Shown piece by piece: positions 40,971 to 53,030 of a stretch of 64,000 nt of DNA. Numbering within the stretch: the first letter of the stretch is position 1; each line of letters starts with the position of its first letter. The translations under genes were made by a program, and so were the position numbers. The stretch comes from Closterium sp. NIES-65 (lineage: Eukaryota > Streptophyta > Zygnematophyceae > Desmidiales > Closteriaceae), in assembly GCA_948144175.1 (NCBI GenBank), contig CANXME010002050.1, positions 372,001 through 436,000 of the forward strand, written 5' to 3'. The notes below the pieces were generated by a model. It saw only the letters and a program-made list of their open reading frames with translations. It had not been told where the DNA came from and did no database searches.

Positions 40971-43760
40971 GTGTTTGCTGCAGCATCCAGGTCTAGTCCT
41001 GAGTCTGCTCCCTGCTCGTGTCGTCTCCTGTCTCACCAGACTCTCCTTTGGCACCACCGCCCTGGTCACCCCTCCCTGCCTCGTCTCCGAGGCATGGCCT
41101 CCCATGTCCTTGTCTCTGGTCTCCCTCGGTCTCTCCCTCCCCTACCTCCGGGGCCTGCCCCTACCTGCGTCCCCTGCGTCGAGGGGCGACAGCGCGCCAC
41201 CCCTCACTCCTCCGAGTTTCCTCCGACAAAAGCTCCGTTGCCGACTCTTCACATGGACGTGTGGGGCCCCGCCCGCGTCCGTGGCCAGGGGCACGAGCGT
41301 TACTTCCTGTTGGTGGTTGACGACTATTCGCGTTACACCTCGGTCTTCCCCTTGCGGAGCAAGGGCGACGTCACTGAGGTGTTGATCGACTGGATCCGCG
41401 CAGCTTGTCTCCAGCTCAGAGAGAGTTTCGGCTCGGACTTTCCTGTTCTGCGTCTGCACTCTGATTGAGGCGGGGAGTTTTCCTCTGCCCGTCTTGGAGC
41501 CTTCTGCCGAGCACAGGGCATCCGCCAGACCTTCACGCTTCCGGCCTCTCCACAGCAAAATGGGATTGCTGAGTGCCGCATTGGCATGGTCATGGACGTC
41601 GCTCGTACGTCCATGATCCATGTGGCTGCCCCCCATTTTCTGTGGCCATTTGCGGTTCAATACGCGGCGCATCAGCTCAACCTTCAGCCCCGGGTCTCCT
41701 TGCCAGAGACCTCCCCCACCCTGCGGTGGACGGGGAAGGTTGGCGATGCGTCTGCGTTTCGGGTCTGGGGATCTCGGGCGTTTGTCCGCGACTTGTCTGC
41801 GGACAAGCTGTCCCCCCGTGCTGTTCCCTGCGTCTTCCTTGGCTTCCCCCCTGACGCGCCTGGTTGGCAGTTTTACCACCCCATCTCGCGCCGTGTTCTG
41901 TCCTCCCAGGACGTCACCTTTGACGAGTCGGTGCCTTACTATCGTCTCTTCCCCTACCGCGCTGCTCCCCTTCTCCCGCCGCCGCTCTTCCTTGCGCTAG
42001 GTCCTCCCCCGGTAGACCCCCTCCCCCCTCAGGGTCCTACCCCGTCAGGTGTGTCCCAGGTAGACGCAGTCGAGACTGTCAAGGTAGCTGTTGACTCTGG
42101 TGCTGCTAGAGGTGCTGAGCCTGCGGGTGCCAGGTCTGGAGGTACTGAGCCTGGGGGTGCTGAGCCTGGGGGTGCTGAGTCTTGGGGTGCTGAGCCTGGG
42201 GGTGCTGAGTGTGGGGGTGCTGAGTCCGGAGGTGCTGAGCCAGGGGGTGCTGAGCCTGGGGGTACTGAGTCGGGAGGTGCTGAGCCTGGGGGTGCAGAGC
42301 CTGGGGGTGCTGGGTCTGCTCGTGTGGCCTTTCACGGTGCTTCGTCGAGACGGGAGCCACTCTCTCCGCAAGAGCTACGCGAGTGGTTTGCCCGCCGCTG
42401 GAGCCGTGCTGCTGGAGCTGGAGGTTCTACTGTTGCCGCTGGTCCTGGTGGTACTGGAGCTGCTGGGACTGGGGGTGCTGCTGGGGCTGCTGGAGTTAGT
42501 TCTGCTGGTTGTACAGCTGGTGCTGCTGGCAGTCCTGGAGCTGACGGTCCTGCTGGAGTTGGTGCTGCTAGAGCTAGAGTTGGAGCTGCTGGGGGTGTTG
42601 GCGCTGGTGGTGCTACTGGCGCTGGTGCTTTTGAAGGTGCTGGAGTTGGCGCTGTTGTAGCTGGAGGTGCTGCTGGTCCTGGTACCCCCGCTGGGGATAC
42701 TGGTGCTGTCCCTCCTGGTTCTGGAGGCGCTGCGTGGCCGAGGCCGTACTTCGTTCCCCTTCTTGAGCAGGTTCTTGGTCTCCCACCCTCTACTGGTGCT
42801 GCTCCTCCCTTAGAGTGTCCACAGCCTGTCCAGTCGCAGTCACAGTTACAGCCTGCCTCCCCCCTGCCTGCTCCTTCTCCCTACACTGGTCCTACTGGAG
42901 GTCTTGCTGAGCGTCGTGAGCCTGCGTCTCGTCCTGCGTCGCCTGTTCGTGCCACTTGCACCAGTCGTCGTGCTCCGCGTCCACGTCCTCCTGCGGTCCC
43001 AGGCACACACCAGATGGCACTGCGTCCTTCCACTGCTCCTCTGCGCGTCCCGTTGCCGTCTCCTCCAGAGTCCTCAATTCCTGTTCTTGCTGACCTGGAG
43101 TCTGACTCTCTTCGTGCTGCCAGTCCTACTGTCACGCGTCTCCTGGCTACTGCTGTCACTGACCCTTCCTTTGAGTCCACTGCTGCGTCTGCCCTCGTTA
43201 CTGAGCTTGTCGACTTTGCTGCTCGCTGTCGTCTAGACTACGCTACTAGTCTTGTTGCTGAGTTTGAGTATGTCTGTCCTCCGTCCGTCGAGGGTGAGTG
43301 TCCCCTTAGCACGGACGTCCTTGAGGACAGGCAGGAGGAGTTCCAGTGTTTTGCTGCTGCTTTGCCTCATCAAGTGTCCATGCTGATTGCCCCTGAGGGA
43401 GACCCGGATGCACCAGACATCCCGACTCCTCGATCGTACGCTGAGGTGATCGAGGGTCCCTACCCCTCACAGTGGCAGTCAGCCATAAACGCAGAGATGG
43501 CTTCCTGGAAGTCCACAGGCACCTACGTCGACGAGGTTCCCCCACCTGGGGCGAACATCGTCAGTGGCATGTGGGTTTTCAGGGTGAAGCGGCCGCCGGG
43601 TTCTCTGCCTATCTTCAAGGCGCGTTACGTGGCTCGAGGCTTCAGTCAGCGGCAGGGAGTTGACTACTTTCAGAACTTTCTCTTCCACCCCGAAGATGAC
43701 CACTCTTCGGGTACTGCTCCACATAGCCGCTCAGCGCGACTACGAGCTTCACTCTCTTGA
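40971..43760 (+). pseudogene. B2 integrase, linker and start of RT
   Basis: Pre-integrase and integrase core, with a TGA in place of Arg at HSD-stop-GGEF (41466). Downstream the frame 41586-43760 is open and holds the integrase C-terminus, a 15-bp repeat block coding for EPGGA-type units (about 42110-42315), a Gly/Ala-rich linker and RT up to FKARYVARGFSQRQGVDYF. A frameshift then occurs near 43670. Confidence 0.83.
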
Positions 43761-45000
43761 CTTCAGCACAGCTTTCTTGCAGGGCAGCCTGCACGAGGAG
43801 ATCTGGCTGCGCCACCCACCTGGCTTCACTGGGTCGTTTCCTCTTGGTACCCAGTGGAGCCTCTGGCGGCCAGTCTACGGTCTCCGCCAGGCGCCACGTG
43901 AGTGGCACGACACACTGAGGACTACACTTGCGGCTCTTGGGTTTTCTTCTTCTACTGCCGACCCGTCGCTGTTTATGCGCACCGACACCTCTTTGCCGCT
44001 GTTCTACATCCTCGTGTACGTCGACAACTTGGTCTTTGCCACTACTGACACTGCTGGACTCGCCCATGTGAAGTCCGAGCTACAGAAGAGACACACGTGC
44101 ACAGACCTGGGTGAACTGCGCAGCTACCTTGGCTTGCAGATCACCCGGGACAGAGCACAGCGCACCATTACCCTGACTCAGTCACACATGGTGTAGCAGG
44201 TCCTTCAGCGCTTCGGCTTCACGTACTCCTCGCCTCAGGCCACTCCTCTGTCTACTCGCCACTTCCTCTCAGCTCTGCCTTCGGATGAGTCCGTAGAGCG
44301 GAGTGGCCCGTACCCAGAGCTTGTTGGCTGCCTCATGTACCTGATGATCTGCACACGACCTGACCTTGCATACCCTCTTAGCATCTTGGCACGCTATGTT
44401 GCTCCTAGGAGACACCGACCAGAGCACATGGCTGCAGCGAAGAGGGTGTTGCGCTACTTGTGCAGTACGTCGGGCATGGGGCTAGTGCTTGGAGGGCGAC
44501 GTCGAGTGGTCCTCACAGGTCACATAGACGCTTCTTGAGCTGACTACCAGCCTACACAGCGGTCGTCACAGGGTTACACCTTCAGCCTTGGCTCCGGCTC
44601 TGTTTCGTGACGGTCAACCCGCTCGTCTTCTGTTCTCACCTCCAGCTGTGAGGCTGAGATCTACGCGGGGGCCATGGCTGCACAGGAGCTACGCTGGCTC
44701 ACCTACCTGCTGACTGACCTAGGAGAGCCGCCTCGTTCTCCTCCAGTTCTGTACGTAGACAACAAGGCCATGCTGGCCTTATGTCGGGAGCACAGACTGG
44801 AGCACAGAACGAAGCACATTGCTCTTCGCTACTTCCTGGCTCATGAGCTGCAGCAGCATGGTCAGCTACGTCTTACCTACTTGGCCTCTGAGGCCAACAC
44901 TGCTGATATCTTTACCAAGGCACTTCCGCCTTGTGATCATCAGCGCTTCTGTACTATGCTAGGTCTTGTGCCTACTTGGCCTCACTTGCTCACTTCTTGA
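43660..45000 (+). pseudogene. B2 reverse transcriptase and RNase H
   Basis: RT continues in another frame with LDFSTAFLQGSLHEEIW. The catalytic box reads YVDN rather than YVDD. Stops occur at 44194, 44536 and about 44608, where B1 has CAG or TGG. RNase H keeps CEAEIYAGAM and ADIFTKALP, ending at 45000. Confidence 0.85.
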
Positions 45001-45325
45001 CCTTGCTTGTACTGTGATCTTTTTATACCTACACTTGCTTGTTTACCTTTATATATATAATCTTGCATGTGAACTGGCCTTGTGGCCTTGCTCTTGTGCT
45101 CGGACTGTGTGGTGACGTTGTGATCCACCCTGAGCTTGCTGTACTTTGCTTGACTGGTCTTGTGACCCCTTTTTCTCCCCCACTTTGCCTATGGGGGTGT
45201 GTCAGGCTTATATGCTATAGTCCGTGTAGGTTGTAGTGGGGTATTTCATATGGGGTACAACACTTAAGGGTTTCCTACTTGTACTCCTCACCTTGTTCAA
45301 TGCAATCATTCCTCGTTTCTTATCA

Positions 45326-45619
45326 CCTAGTTCGTAGCTCCCCTGCACGTTGCCGTATCAATGAGACTGCTACGATGGCTGCAGCTCAATTGCTGACGAA
45401 CACCTTCAAGCAATGCTCGCAAAAGGGCGTTGCGCGAATCATAGAGGTGATTCGCGAATGGATGGCGACTGAGCAGTCGCAGACGAACCGACCGCTCAAT
45501 TTCGGAGGCGCGCTGGCAGATGATAGCTGGCCGACCGATGGGGATACCCAAGCTGGAGGTGACGTCGATGACGGTGTGGAGGTGTGGCGTCGGAGTGACG
45601 ACGATGCTTAAGGTAATCT
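45326..45619. other. Junction between B2 LTR and Harbinger region
   Basis: No element end was recognised. A short plus-strand frame (45375-45611, MAAAQLLTNTFKQCSQ...) is open but matches nothing I know and could be chance or a remnant of a Harbinger accessory gene. Confidence 0.35.
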
Positions 45620-46963
45620 TCATGTAGCGCCTCGCGAACCTTTTGTGGCGCTCTTTGAGATTTGCCTTCGTAACTGCCAGGTCCGCGTTCCAGTTGTACT
45701 GCGCTAATTCGCCCCTTGTCTACCACAGGTCTCGATTGATCGAGACCGCATTCCACTCATGATTCGGATTTTTCATCCTTGCTCCCGCCATCTTGATGCC
45801 CATGTTGTGCAGTATCACCACACAACTCGCGCCCGCAAGGACTCGCCATAAGGCACAATCGTGCAGTCACGCGAAGAGGCGGTAATGTGAGAATTGAGGA
45901 ATGAAGAAGAGAGAGTTTCACTAGCAGCAATGAGGATACATATAGCAAACCCTAGATGGGTTGTACTCGTTATAGAGCACCCCATTACAGGCCAGAGAAT
46001 AACATTCTGACAGGTAACGCCCTTTGAACTGCCCAATCGTGCGCTCCACTGACATGCGGGTGGCCGATTAGCATTAGTTGAAAGTTTGCTCCCACTCTAG
46101 CATGAGGCGGCCGGTGGGAGCGTGTAGAGGGGTGAGGCAATAGCTGCAGAGAGGGTAGGCCGCGTCGCCAACCAGCTGGTAAGGCGCGATGTTCCCCCTT
46201 TCTAGGCGTTCGTAGAGGCTTGACTGGACGAACACCCATTGGTCATGCGCGGTGCCGGGAAAGACGATAAGGTAGTCCCATATGATTCCCTTGGCGTCGC
46301 AGGTTACTTGTAGCTGCACTGCATATTGAGATTTTCTAGTAAAGTATTCGGCTCTGTGCCCTTCCATTCCGCGTATTTGAATGTGGGTCCCGTCGATAGC
46401 TCCAATAACCATGGGCACGCCTTTTATGCTGCGGAACTCCTCAGCCATTTCACCCATTTCTTCTCTTGTCGGGAAACGTACCCATTCTGCTTTGAACACA
46501 CGTGGGAAGTTCGACTGGAAGATGTCCACTAGCTTATGACAGAGCGTTTTAGGGACGCCGAACCAGAAGGCCAAGTCGATGTACGCCATCGCACTGGCGA
46601 AGTACTTGATCGGCACTAGAACGGCGACTCTAATGGGTATGCTGTGGCGCTGGATTACCGGGTTTAGTATGGCCGACATGCCATCGCAAATGTAGTCTAG
46701 TATTGCACGGTTAATAAGTCGACAAACGTCTCTTCCGACATTGATGCCATTTCATCTTCCCACACTCCAAGACGACGCCGACGCAAACGGCGGTTCCTAG
46801 CACGCAGTTCACTTCGCGACTCCACGGCATGCTCTTCGAAATCGCCGTGGTTATTCTGCTCGAGAAATTGGACGCATACATTAATCGCACTATTAACGAA
46901 ACTTTCGTAGTAGAAGGCATGCCACGCTATTAACAATCGCGGCACGAACGGAACGTCATTCAT
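45620..46963 (-). pseudogene. PIF/Harbinger transposase, split by a solo LTR
   Basis: This is a DDE nuclease of the Harbinger superfamily. The N-terminal part (MNDVPFVPRLL..., 46963-46700) is out of frame with the main part (46679-46074). The first Asp is in IGAIDGTHIQIRG, the second in LVGDAAYPLCSY and the Glu in MSVERTIGQFKGRY. A solo LTR interrupts the gene right after that, and the C-terminus (VVILHNMGIKMAG) continues at about 45830-45770. I could not find terminal inverted repeats. Confidence 0.87.
45886..46012 (-). mobile_element. Solo LTR inside the Harbinger transposase
   Basis: A 127-bp solo LTR (TGTGAGAATTG...ATTCTGACA) resembles the LTRs of elements C/D and B. The exact 5-bp target duplication GGTAA is at 45881-45885 and 46013-46017. 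Confidence 0.92.
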
Positions 46964-47324
46964 GGTGTGTGTTTGAGCTGTTGAAGCAATTGCATAATGT
47001 ATGAGCCGATGTCAACACCTTTCATTTGCTCAGTCCCGATTGGTGTGTGGTTGTGAAGTTGCTGGTTTACTAGGGGTGAGTCTGGAACGTTGCTACGAGA
47101 ACCTGCTGACGTGGCGTGATGTTGATGTGGGTCGAGTCGTGGACACCTGGGCAAGTGGTTGGGTCGCATACTCCACATCAGCAGGTGTTTGGAGTCGCAG
47201 AGGTGTGTTAGCTGGCATGTTTTCTTGATATGAGGTTTTAGCGAGGCTGCAAATTTACAGGCGAGAAATCCATTCCTGATACGAGGTACCCCTGATATGG
47301 GGTCGTAGGAATACGCTCTTATTA
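46964..47324. other. Flank of the Harbinger gene
   Basis: A minus-strand frame at 46960-47331 may be an upstream exon or leader of the transposase. I cannot identify it. Confidence 0.35.
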
Positions 47325-47521
47325 GTTGCACCCTTTCATATTCCTTGTAATCTTATAAAAAGCTTGTATTACTTTTCTATAATCAATCTATCTTGCCCTC
47401 TATAAAAAGTTTGGAGCGCAAGGTGGTTCAACACTTCATCATTGAAACGCTTCCGCAATTACAACACTTCTACTCAGAGTTTAGCCTTGTAATGATCCTA
47501 AGGACTTTTCTCAGCCCAACA
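47325..47521 (+). mobile_element. Truncated LTR of the element A family
   Basis: Shares TTGCACCCTTT, TTCCTTGTAATCTTATAAAA and the 3' end TTTTCTCAGCCC with the LTRs at 49334 and 57920. The 5' part is missing. Confidence 0.85.
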
Positions 47522-47534
47522 ACCGTGTCCTATC

Positions 47535-48995
47535 TGTTGAATTAGGTTCTTAACTCAAGCCTTAGTTGCCTAGGGTTGAGGTAGGAAGGTTGAGGGTCGA
47601 GGGAAAAAGGGTTGGCCAAAGAGGGTGATTCAATATTGAGCAAGGGTATAGGAAAGAACATGCAAGGAAAGAAGGTGCACCGCCTAGAAAACATAATAAC
47701 TGTACTACAACTACAAGCAGTTATTAAAGATATAAGACATATTTCGACATGCCCCCATAATTGCTTGTAGGAAGAAGTGTAGTTACGCCCTCTAAAGGGG
47801 TACACCATGCAGAGTGCGCAGCGGAAGAAGGAGAGACGTACCAAGGAGGAGGTGAATGAGGGATGAGGAGAGGTGGGGGGGAGCCACGCGACGAACCCCT
47901 CTTACGAACCCCCGTTTTACTAAGGGGGGGGGGGGGTGAGAGGGGGATGAGGAGAGGAGGTGGGGGAGCCACGCGGCGAACCCCTCTTACGAACCCCCAT
48001 TTTACAAAGGGGCGGTGAGAGGGGGATGAGGAGAGGAGGTGGGGGGAGCCACGCGGCGAACCCCTCTTACGAACCCCCAAGTCCATACCCCCTTTCAGCC
48101 ACCCTATAAAACCTTGCCGCCGTTGTTCAGCCGCCACCCGGAACCGCACCCTTCCGCCACCCCCTCACCCTCCCCCCACAGCGGCACGTGCGGCCGTGAG
48201 AAAGAGAGGAGGAGGGGCGGCAGCAGGTTGCTCATACCCGCCACCCCCAAACCCCCACCCCCCCCCATTGCTGCACGCGCAACACGGAGAGAGAGGGGAA
48301 GGCGAGCGGCCGAATAGCGGTGTGGCGCAGCAGCGCACCGACCTGCGTCAACCACCCACGCCCCCCCCTTCCCCCCGCCACCTCCTCCCACAGCGGAAGC
48401 CGCGGCGACGAGAAGCAGGGCGCCCACGGCGATGCAGGTCGCCCGCGACGACTAGACGCAGGTCGCCCACGGGTGATAGAAAGGAGGTTGCTCGCGGCGA
48501 CGAGAAGCAAGTCCCCCGCGACGATGGGAAGCAGGTCGCCCGCAGCGACGGGAAGCAAGTCGCCCGCGGCGACGGGAAGCGGGGCAGCAGGGCGTCCGAG
48601 GTGACGAGATGCGGGGCGCCGTACGGGGCTCGACATCGCATCTGTCGCGGCCAGCACCCTGAGCACCGTGATGAGCGCCACAACGGGCGCGACGGGTGCT
48701 GCGACAAGAAACGCGATAGGGAGCGCCATGGCTAGCGGTGGGCCCATATATTAGGAACGTGATAGCTGTGATAACATGTTGAATTAGGTTCTTAACTCAA
48801 GCCTTAGTTGCCTAGGGTTGAGGTAGGAAGGTTGAGTGTCGAGGGAAAAAGGGTTGGCCAAAGAGGGTGATTCAATATTGAGGAAGGGTACAAATAGGAA
48901 AGAACATGCAAGGAAAGAAGGTGCACTACCCTCAAAACATAATAACTGCACTACAACTACAAGCAGCTATTAAAGATATAAAACATATTTCGACA
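47535..48995 (-). mobile_element. Element E: 1.5-kb non-autonomous LTR retroelement
   Basis: LTRs of about 215 bp (47535-47749) and 219 bp (48777-48995), both TGTTGAATTAGG...TTTCGACA, nearly identical. A polypurine tract lies next to the left LTR and a PBS-like TGTTATCACAGC (minus) next to the right LTR, so it reads right to left. The interior has about three copies of an 80-90 bp unit containing CGAACCCCTCTTACGAAC (47880-48085) and GC-rich repeats (48400-48610). No gag or pol. Confidence 0.85.
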
Positions 48996-49333
48996 TTCTC
49001 AAGTGTTGAATCCACACCTTCCACGCTCCAAACCTTTGCCGTTGTGCTACCCGCTCATTACGGTACAAGGGAAACTTTTTACATATATACAAAGGTGTGC
49101 TAGCCATTTTTCACCAATTCAGAGCGGGGCTCGGTCGAAATGCCTGTACCAGGGCTTATTTTTGGACTTTGCCTACTCACGACTAGCCGCGTAGACATTT
49201 TCAAAACCCTCTTGAGCAGTGTGTCCTTTTTGGAAACACTGATGGACCAGTGTAATTTGAAGTTTTGAAAAAATTACCTAGAGGCATCAGTGTAGGTATA
49301 TTTTTTATCCTGATTGTATTGTAGGCAGCTTAG
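48996..49333. other. Unannotated stretch between elements E and A
   Basis: AT-rich, no open frame or repeat that I can support. The last five bases (CTTAG, 49329-49333) are the left target-site copy of element A. Confidence 0.4.
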
Positions 49334-49837
49334 TGTTGGAAACAAGTAACTGAACCCTTCTGATGTGTCGGAACATCGAACTGTAAACGAAGCAAATAAC
49401 AACGAAGCAACGGTGGGTCAACCGAGGAGGTTGACAAAATGTTACTGCTGGAGGTTACGCGAAGGTCAAAGGTCAGCGACCTTTGACTCAACAAATGCAG
49501 CGCGACAGCAAGGACAAACAACTGATTCAGTATTGAGCAGTTGCCCGAGTCGTCACTCTATCGAACCGCAACAGCAACAGTAAAACATTTATTGCACCCT
49601 TTGATATTCCTTGTAATCTTATAAAAGCTTGTATTACTTCTTCATAATTAATCAATCTACCCCTCACATACCAGCGCAAGGTGGTTCAACAATTTATCAC
49701 TAAACACTTCCGCAATACAACATCTTTATCGAAGTTTTAGCCTTGCAAAATCCTAAGGGCTTTTCTCAGCCCTACATGGTATGAGAGCAGACAAGGCAAA
49801 ATTCCACTTCGTTCAAACTCCTACAACATCAGAAGAC

Positions 49838-51060
49838 ATGGCAACACAGAAGGAGAGAAGCTCCTCTAACGGCTCTCCCGGTACTACTCCTACTCCACCT
49901 CCAGCCTCTGGTCTGCAGACAGAGGGAGGCACGGCAACAAGACCAGATGCTGAGCCCACAGAAACTCCTGCGAACCAAACAACCGGCTTTGACCCAAACA
50001 TGATGGAGAACTTCTTCTTCTTCATGTCCTTCTAGCAAGCAGCACCTGCAAGCAGCACCTGCAAGCAGCACCTGCGCAATCAAACAACAGCAACAACAAC
50101 AACGGTCTCACACCCATGAGTCTTGACGCCTCATCCTACGCGCACGCAAATGAGCAGCAACCTACCTTCGCTCCGTACGAGCCTCGACGCGGCTCCATTA
50201 GCTTCATGCCGCATCAGCAGCCTTCACCTGGACAAGAGAAGACACTAGACGCGCTTCAAGTACAATCGCAGTTCGCGCACGTTCTAAAACTACAAACATC
50301 AAGACCATTCGACGGCAAAGACTTCTATAGCTGGTCATTCGAGTTCGAGTTGATGATGGAAGGCGCGCAAATTCTCGGATTCTTCGACGGTTCCCTGCCA
50401 TACCCAACGCACGGAACACAGTACGACAAACAGCAGTATACATACCAGTCACTGATGGCGTACACAATCCTACTACAAAACCTAACGCCGAATGAGCAGC
50501 AGAACATCCGGTCTTATCGTGGATACGGCAACTCCGCTGAGCTCGCGTACAGCCACTTGAAGAACCTGTATCAAGCAACAGATAGCGTCAATCAAAGTCG
50601 GTTAATGGCACAGCTGACAACAGTGGAAATGAAACCCGGCGAAAAGGGAATGGCGTATATCAGCCATTGTCGCGGACTGCGCGACTGAATCCTTCGATGC
50701 GGAGGATCGATATCCGAATAAGCCTTCGTGATAGTTGTCATCTTCGGCCTTGGTCCTTATTGGCGTTCCACTAGAGCTATTCTTCAAGCTCACGGGAAGA
50801 TCTCTGAAGCGGCACCCTGCGCTGAAATCCACGCTGAACAGCAAGTCATGGACATGCACGAAGAACGTCACAAGAAACGAGCATTAGCACCCGAGTTCGC
50901 GTTTCATACCCAATGGCGCTACAACAACAACAACAACAACAACCAATAGAACAAGTATCAAGCACAACAACCCGTACCTCCGTTCTGTCATCTCTGCAAA
51001 ACGTCAAGTCACCCTCGCACACACTGCCCAAATCGACAGCAGTCAACGGCACCGCACCGC
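49838..51060 (+). pseudogene. Element A gag
   Basis: The start is at 49838. The frame stops at 50033 and reopens with PFDGKDFYSWSFEFELMM, DSVNQSRLMAQLTT and a zinc knuckle CHLCKTSSHPRTHC at about 50987-51030. A TGA at 50686 and a frameshift break it. Confidence 0.85.
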
Positions 51061-51084
51061 CAACTTCGAACTTCGAGTAGTCAG

Positions 51085-52060
51085 GTGGCCTCTACACAGG
51101 CGCATCCCACAAATCAAATGCAGTCTTCAATGACATCAACCACGCAACCTGCACAAGGAACACAAAATGTCGTCAGCTGGATGACAAAGATAACAGACTC
51201 CTGCGTCAACGAATCACCACCACACTACTCACCAGAAGAGCTACTCGACGAAAGGACCCCTCGCCGCAAGTCTTTGGAACCAAACCCGACGTCCGCAGCC
51301 ATCGCCCAGAGCGAGCCGTCCGAGAAAGATACCTGGTTCTTGGACAGCTGCTGCGGACAACACATGTGCTCCTCGGGTCGTTTCGTTCAACGGGAACATC
51401 AACTACAGCGTGAAGTCGTCATCACCGTTGCCAACAACCAGAACCTGCGCACACAAAGACAAGGGATAGTTCAGCTTCAGTCACGAGAGACTAACGATAT
51501 TCAGCAAATGTCGAAAGTCTTAATTGCAGAAGGACTAGGCTACAACTTACTCAGCGTCAGCCAACTAATGGCAAACGGTATTCATCTTGAAGCAGACAGC
51601 ACCACTCAGGAATTCAAGCTGTATCACGGGAGAGGTGGACTCTACATCGGCAAAGCAGTCTTGAAGAACAATGTCTTCGTTCTTGACTTCGTTCCAGACC
51701 AAGGCACCGCCGATAGTGACGCCATCGTCAATTTCACCTCCTGGACGCACCCGCCAGATCTAGACCCCGACTTCAGTCCTGGAGGCTTTTGGTATTTGCA
51801 CACTATGCCTGAAGCAGAACGAACAAGAGCGTTAGTAACAATTCAACAAACACCGGCAGTAGCAGAGACAACACCGGCAGCAGCTAAGACAACACGGCAG
51901 CAGCAAAGACAACATCGGCAGCAGCAGAGACAACACCGGCAGCAGCAGAGACAACACCGGCAGCAGCAGTGGCAACACCGACTACAACACCAATTGCAGG
52001 TCCTTCAACGGCACCCGTCTTTATCGATGACACTCCACCGACTCTTGCGCAGCAGTTGAC
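51085..52060 (+). pseudogene. Element A protease region
   Basis: A retropepsin-like segment WFLDSCCGQHMCSS has the Asp and Ser of the usual D-S-G triplet followed by Cys where Gly is expected. It continues to GLGYNLLSVSQLMANG. A CAGCAG-type repeat tract (51890-51985) follows. Confidence 0.8.
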
Positions 52061-52109
52061 TCCAACTCCAGGAGAAGTCCACAGAAGCGCCAACTTCACC
52101 GCCGGTTTT

Positions 52110-53030
52110 TACTCCAACTCCGACTTGTACAGGCGCTTACCCGGACATTGCGCTGGCGAAGACATCTGGCATGCAAGAATGGGACACTTGAGCAACACAA
52201 CGTTAAATAATATGATACAAACAGGCGTCCTTGACATAGATCCACTACTTCTAACCGACGGCAGAGAACTTCAACGAGTCCGCGGAACATGCTTTACCTG
52301 CCCTGAAGCCGACTTACCGCATCAGCTGTTCGTCTCTCACCACAACCCAAGTGCACCAGCGTACACACCACTGGAGAAGGTGTAGAGCAATATACTATAC
52401 AACCGTGAACTTGGACAAGGAGCTTATAACTACGTGATCACGTTTATCGACGCCGCCACACAATACATCTGGCATCTCAACCTTTCGAGCCGTCACATGG
52501 CCTTCGAAGCTTTCGTCGCCTGGCTTCCAGTAGCAGAACGGGAATCGGGAGTGAATCTGAAAAGCTTCCAGTCAGACGGGGGAGGAGAATATCATTCCTA
52601 GAGGTTCAAGGAATACCTTGCAGATTGAGGCATCAAAAGGCTCATCTCCCTTCCCTACGCCTATTAACATCAAGGCGTGGCAGAAAGAGTGAACATGGCC
52701 CTTCAGAACACCGTGCGCAAAATGTTACGTGGCATGCAGCTACCCAACCACCAGTGGCCCGAGGCGATGGACCACGCTGTGATGCTGCACAACTTTCTCT
52801 CGTGATCATCGCTCCCGAACAACGCATCACCGCACCTGCTGTGGACAGGAAAGTTGGGCAGCAAAAAAATGTTACGAGTGTTCGGCTGCATGGTACAGTA
52901 CCGACCCCCAGCTGCACGAGCCGGCCGATTCTCTCAACGCGCACAGTGGGGAGTACACCTGGGCATCGAAAAATATTACAACGCGTGGAAGATTTTCAAC
53001 GTCCACTCAAAGGAAACAGTAGCAGCACGT
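52110..53030 (+). pseudogene. Element A pre-integrase and integrase
   Basis: Pre-integrase WHARMGHLSNTTLNN is followed by a Cys pair, then an integrase core with SDGGGEYHS. Stops occur at 52383, 52600, 52625 and near 52803, all positions where a single C-to-T or G-to-A change would explain them. The frame resumes with LGIEKYYNAWKIFNV. Confidence 0.8.

Larger units (their letters stand above)
39923..45325 (+). mobile_element. Copia element B2, 5'-truncated, head to head with B1
   Basis: B2 starts abruptly inside gag (ACTCTCACTGTCGACC) at the base after the B1 LTR and runs to its own 3' LTR at 45200-45325 (126 bp, same family). There is no leader, PBS or 5' LTR. The polypurine tract GCCTATGGGGGTG precedes the 3' LTR. 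Many in-frame stops. Confidence 0.88.

Noticed and set aside
42045..42660. Independent gene made of short repeats (EPGGA or LGVLSL type)
   Set aside because: It is the repeat-rich linker between integrase and RT of B2. The other frames are shadows.
48196..48747. Plus- and minus-strand open frames of 170-180 codons
   Set aside because: They lie in the GC-rich interior of non-autonomous element E and show no domain.
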